From positions 124,001 to 188,000 of the forward strand of contig NZ_CP070502.1 of assembly GCF_018309085.1 (NCBI RefSeq): a stretch of 64,000 bases of DNA. The letters are read 5' to 3'. Below are positions 63,319 to 64,000 of the stretch, one piece after another. The number at the start of each line of letters is the position of its first letter. Position 1 is the stretch's first letter. Source of the DNA: Sporosarcina sp. Marseille-Q4063 (GTDB lineage: Bacteria; Bacillota; Bacilli; Bacillales_A; Planococcaceae). Under the pieces are notes generated by a model, which saw only the letters and a program-made list of their open reading frames with translations, ran no database searches and had not been told where the DNA came from. The translations under genes were made by a program, and so were the position numbers.

Positions 63319-64000
63319 TTGCAACGCTATTTTCTTGATGAACCATTTGATGAGAGCGGTAAAGCGGAAATCACCGGAGACGATCGCAAGCATATCGTTC
63401 ATGTCATGCGTATGGGCGTTAACGATAAACTTATCGCGGTTTCGGCTGGTGAAGCCTATCCTGCTTTAGTTACTAATATAGGTACAGATTATGTTGTTAT
63501 TCAAAAGCACGGTTTGGAACTTCCCAAAAATGAGTTGCCAGTAACAATTACAATTGCCTGCGGGTTAGCCAAAGGTGATAAACATGATTTAATCGTTCAA
63601 AAAGGAACAGAGTTAGGTTTATTTGCAATGATTCCTTTTAAAGCAGAACGATCTATAGTAAAATGGGATGATAAAAAAGGCGGTAAGAAAATCGAGCGCC
63701 TGCAAAAAATTGCAAAACAAGCAGCGGAACAATGTCATCGAACCATCATCCCGAAAATTGAAAATCCGCAAACAATGCGCCAACTTATAGCAAGCTCGGA
63801 CGATTATGATGTGCTTTTATTCGCGGATGAAGAGGATGCCAAAGGTGCAGATCCACATCGAACCCGTGACCGAGTCAAAGGGATAACTGATAACCAGAAA
63901 GTACTAATTGTCTTTGGACCAGAAGGCGGAATTTCTAGAAACGAAGCGGAAGAATTAATGGCAGCGGGTTTTCTTCCAGTCGCACTTGGCCCCCGTATTT
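63319..64000 (+). CDS. rsmE: 16S rRNA m3U1498 methyltransferase RsmE, 3' end cut off
   Basis: SPOUT-class methyltransferase; 227 residues are visible and about 25 more are expected beyond the window. The N-terminal PUA-like domain is MQRYFLDEPFDESGKAEITGDDRKHIVHVMRMGVNDKL. The knotted catalytic domain includes ACGLAKGDKHDLIVQKGTELG, KQAAEQCHRTIIPKI and VFGPEGGISRNEAEEL, with ALGPRI at the edge. The start is a TTG at 63319 with GGGTGTG about 8 nt upstream; it follows prmA by 5 nt. Confidence 0.95.
   Translation, partial: MQRYFLDEPFDESGKAEITGDDRKHIVHVMRMGVNDKLIAVSAGEAYPALVTNIGTDYVVIQKHGLELPKNELPVTITIACGLAKGDKHDLIVQKGTELGLFAMIPFKAERSIVKWDDKKGGKKIERLQKIAKQAAEQCHRTIIPKIENPQTMRQLIASSDDYDVLLFADEEDAKGADPHRTRDRVKGITDNQKVLIVFGPEGGISRNEAEELMAAGFLPVALGPRI

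Overview
The window is ordinary chromosomal DNA of a low-GC, endospore-forming Firmicute. Gene order follows Bacillus subtilis in long blocks: ponA-recU-yppE-mrfAB-gpsB-rnpB-ypsC-ypvA-ypwA-dynA; rarA-cymR-iscS-mnmA-yrrB-recD2-alaS-yrzL-ruvX-yrzB-mltG-trmR-udk-greA-yrrS-mtnN; and sigK-yqeGH-aroE-yqeI-nadD-yqeK-rsfS-yqeM-comEABC-holA-rpsT-gpr-spoIIP-lepA-hemW-hrcA-grpE-dnaK-dnaJ-prmA-rsmE. The many TTG starts, the repeat families and the missing neighbours (no skin element in sigK, no yrrN/yrrO, no yqxA, no comER) suggest a Planococcaceae member such as Sporosarcina. The genus is an inference.

Layout. Positions 1-11030 hold cell-wall synthesis and division (PBP1, GpsB), recombination and repair (RecU, MrfA/MrfB, a DinG/XPD-type helicase), RNase P RNA and an RNA methyltransferase. 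Positions 11030-11720 are non-coding and hold a composite repeat. Positions 11720-24120 carry a peptidase, the double dynamin DynA, rhodanese, phosphoesterase, RNase H-like, zinc-finger, cold-shock, HD, methyltransferase, amidase, acetyltransferase and NiaR genes, mostly as small units separated by bidirectional terminators. Positions 24124-31401 hold RarA, CymR, the IscS/MnmA tRNA-thiolation pair, a TPR protein and RecD2. Positions 31433-40503 run from a T-box-controlled alaS through the yrz/yrr cluster to mtnN and a 26-codon membrane ORF. Positions 40561-41790 contain sigK bracketed by two direct copies of a dispersed repeat. Positions 41875-50632 are the yqe/competence cluster, and 50794-64000 hold holA, rpsT, sporulation genes, lepA, hemW and the CIRCE-controlled heat-shock operon with prmA and rsmE. 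The first and last genes run off the window.

Functional themes are recombination and repair (RecU, MrfAB, RarA, RecD2, RuvX, HolA), tRNA and ribosome maturation (RNase P, MnmA, TrmR, YqeH, RsfS, PrmA, RsmE), DNA uptake (ComEA/EC), sporulation (SigK, GPR, SpoIIP) and protein folding (HrcA regulon).

I see no large unknown gene cluster. The least explained signals are small: (i) a mobile-looking 24-nt hairpin module inside two repeat families, with compensatory stem changes and a four-fold tandem expansion; (ii) a six-codon ORF plus hairpin in front of a methyltransferase gene, resembling a translational attenuator; (iii) an apparent AUU start codon for comEC; (iv) a 26-aa membrane microprotein gene; (v) direct repeats around sigK; (vi) a repeat inserted between the alaS T-box and alaS.
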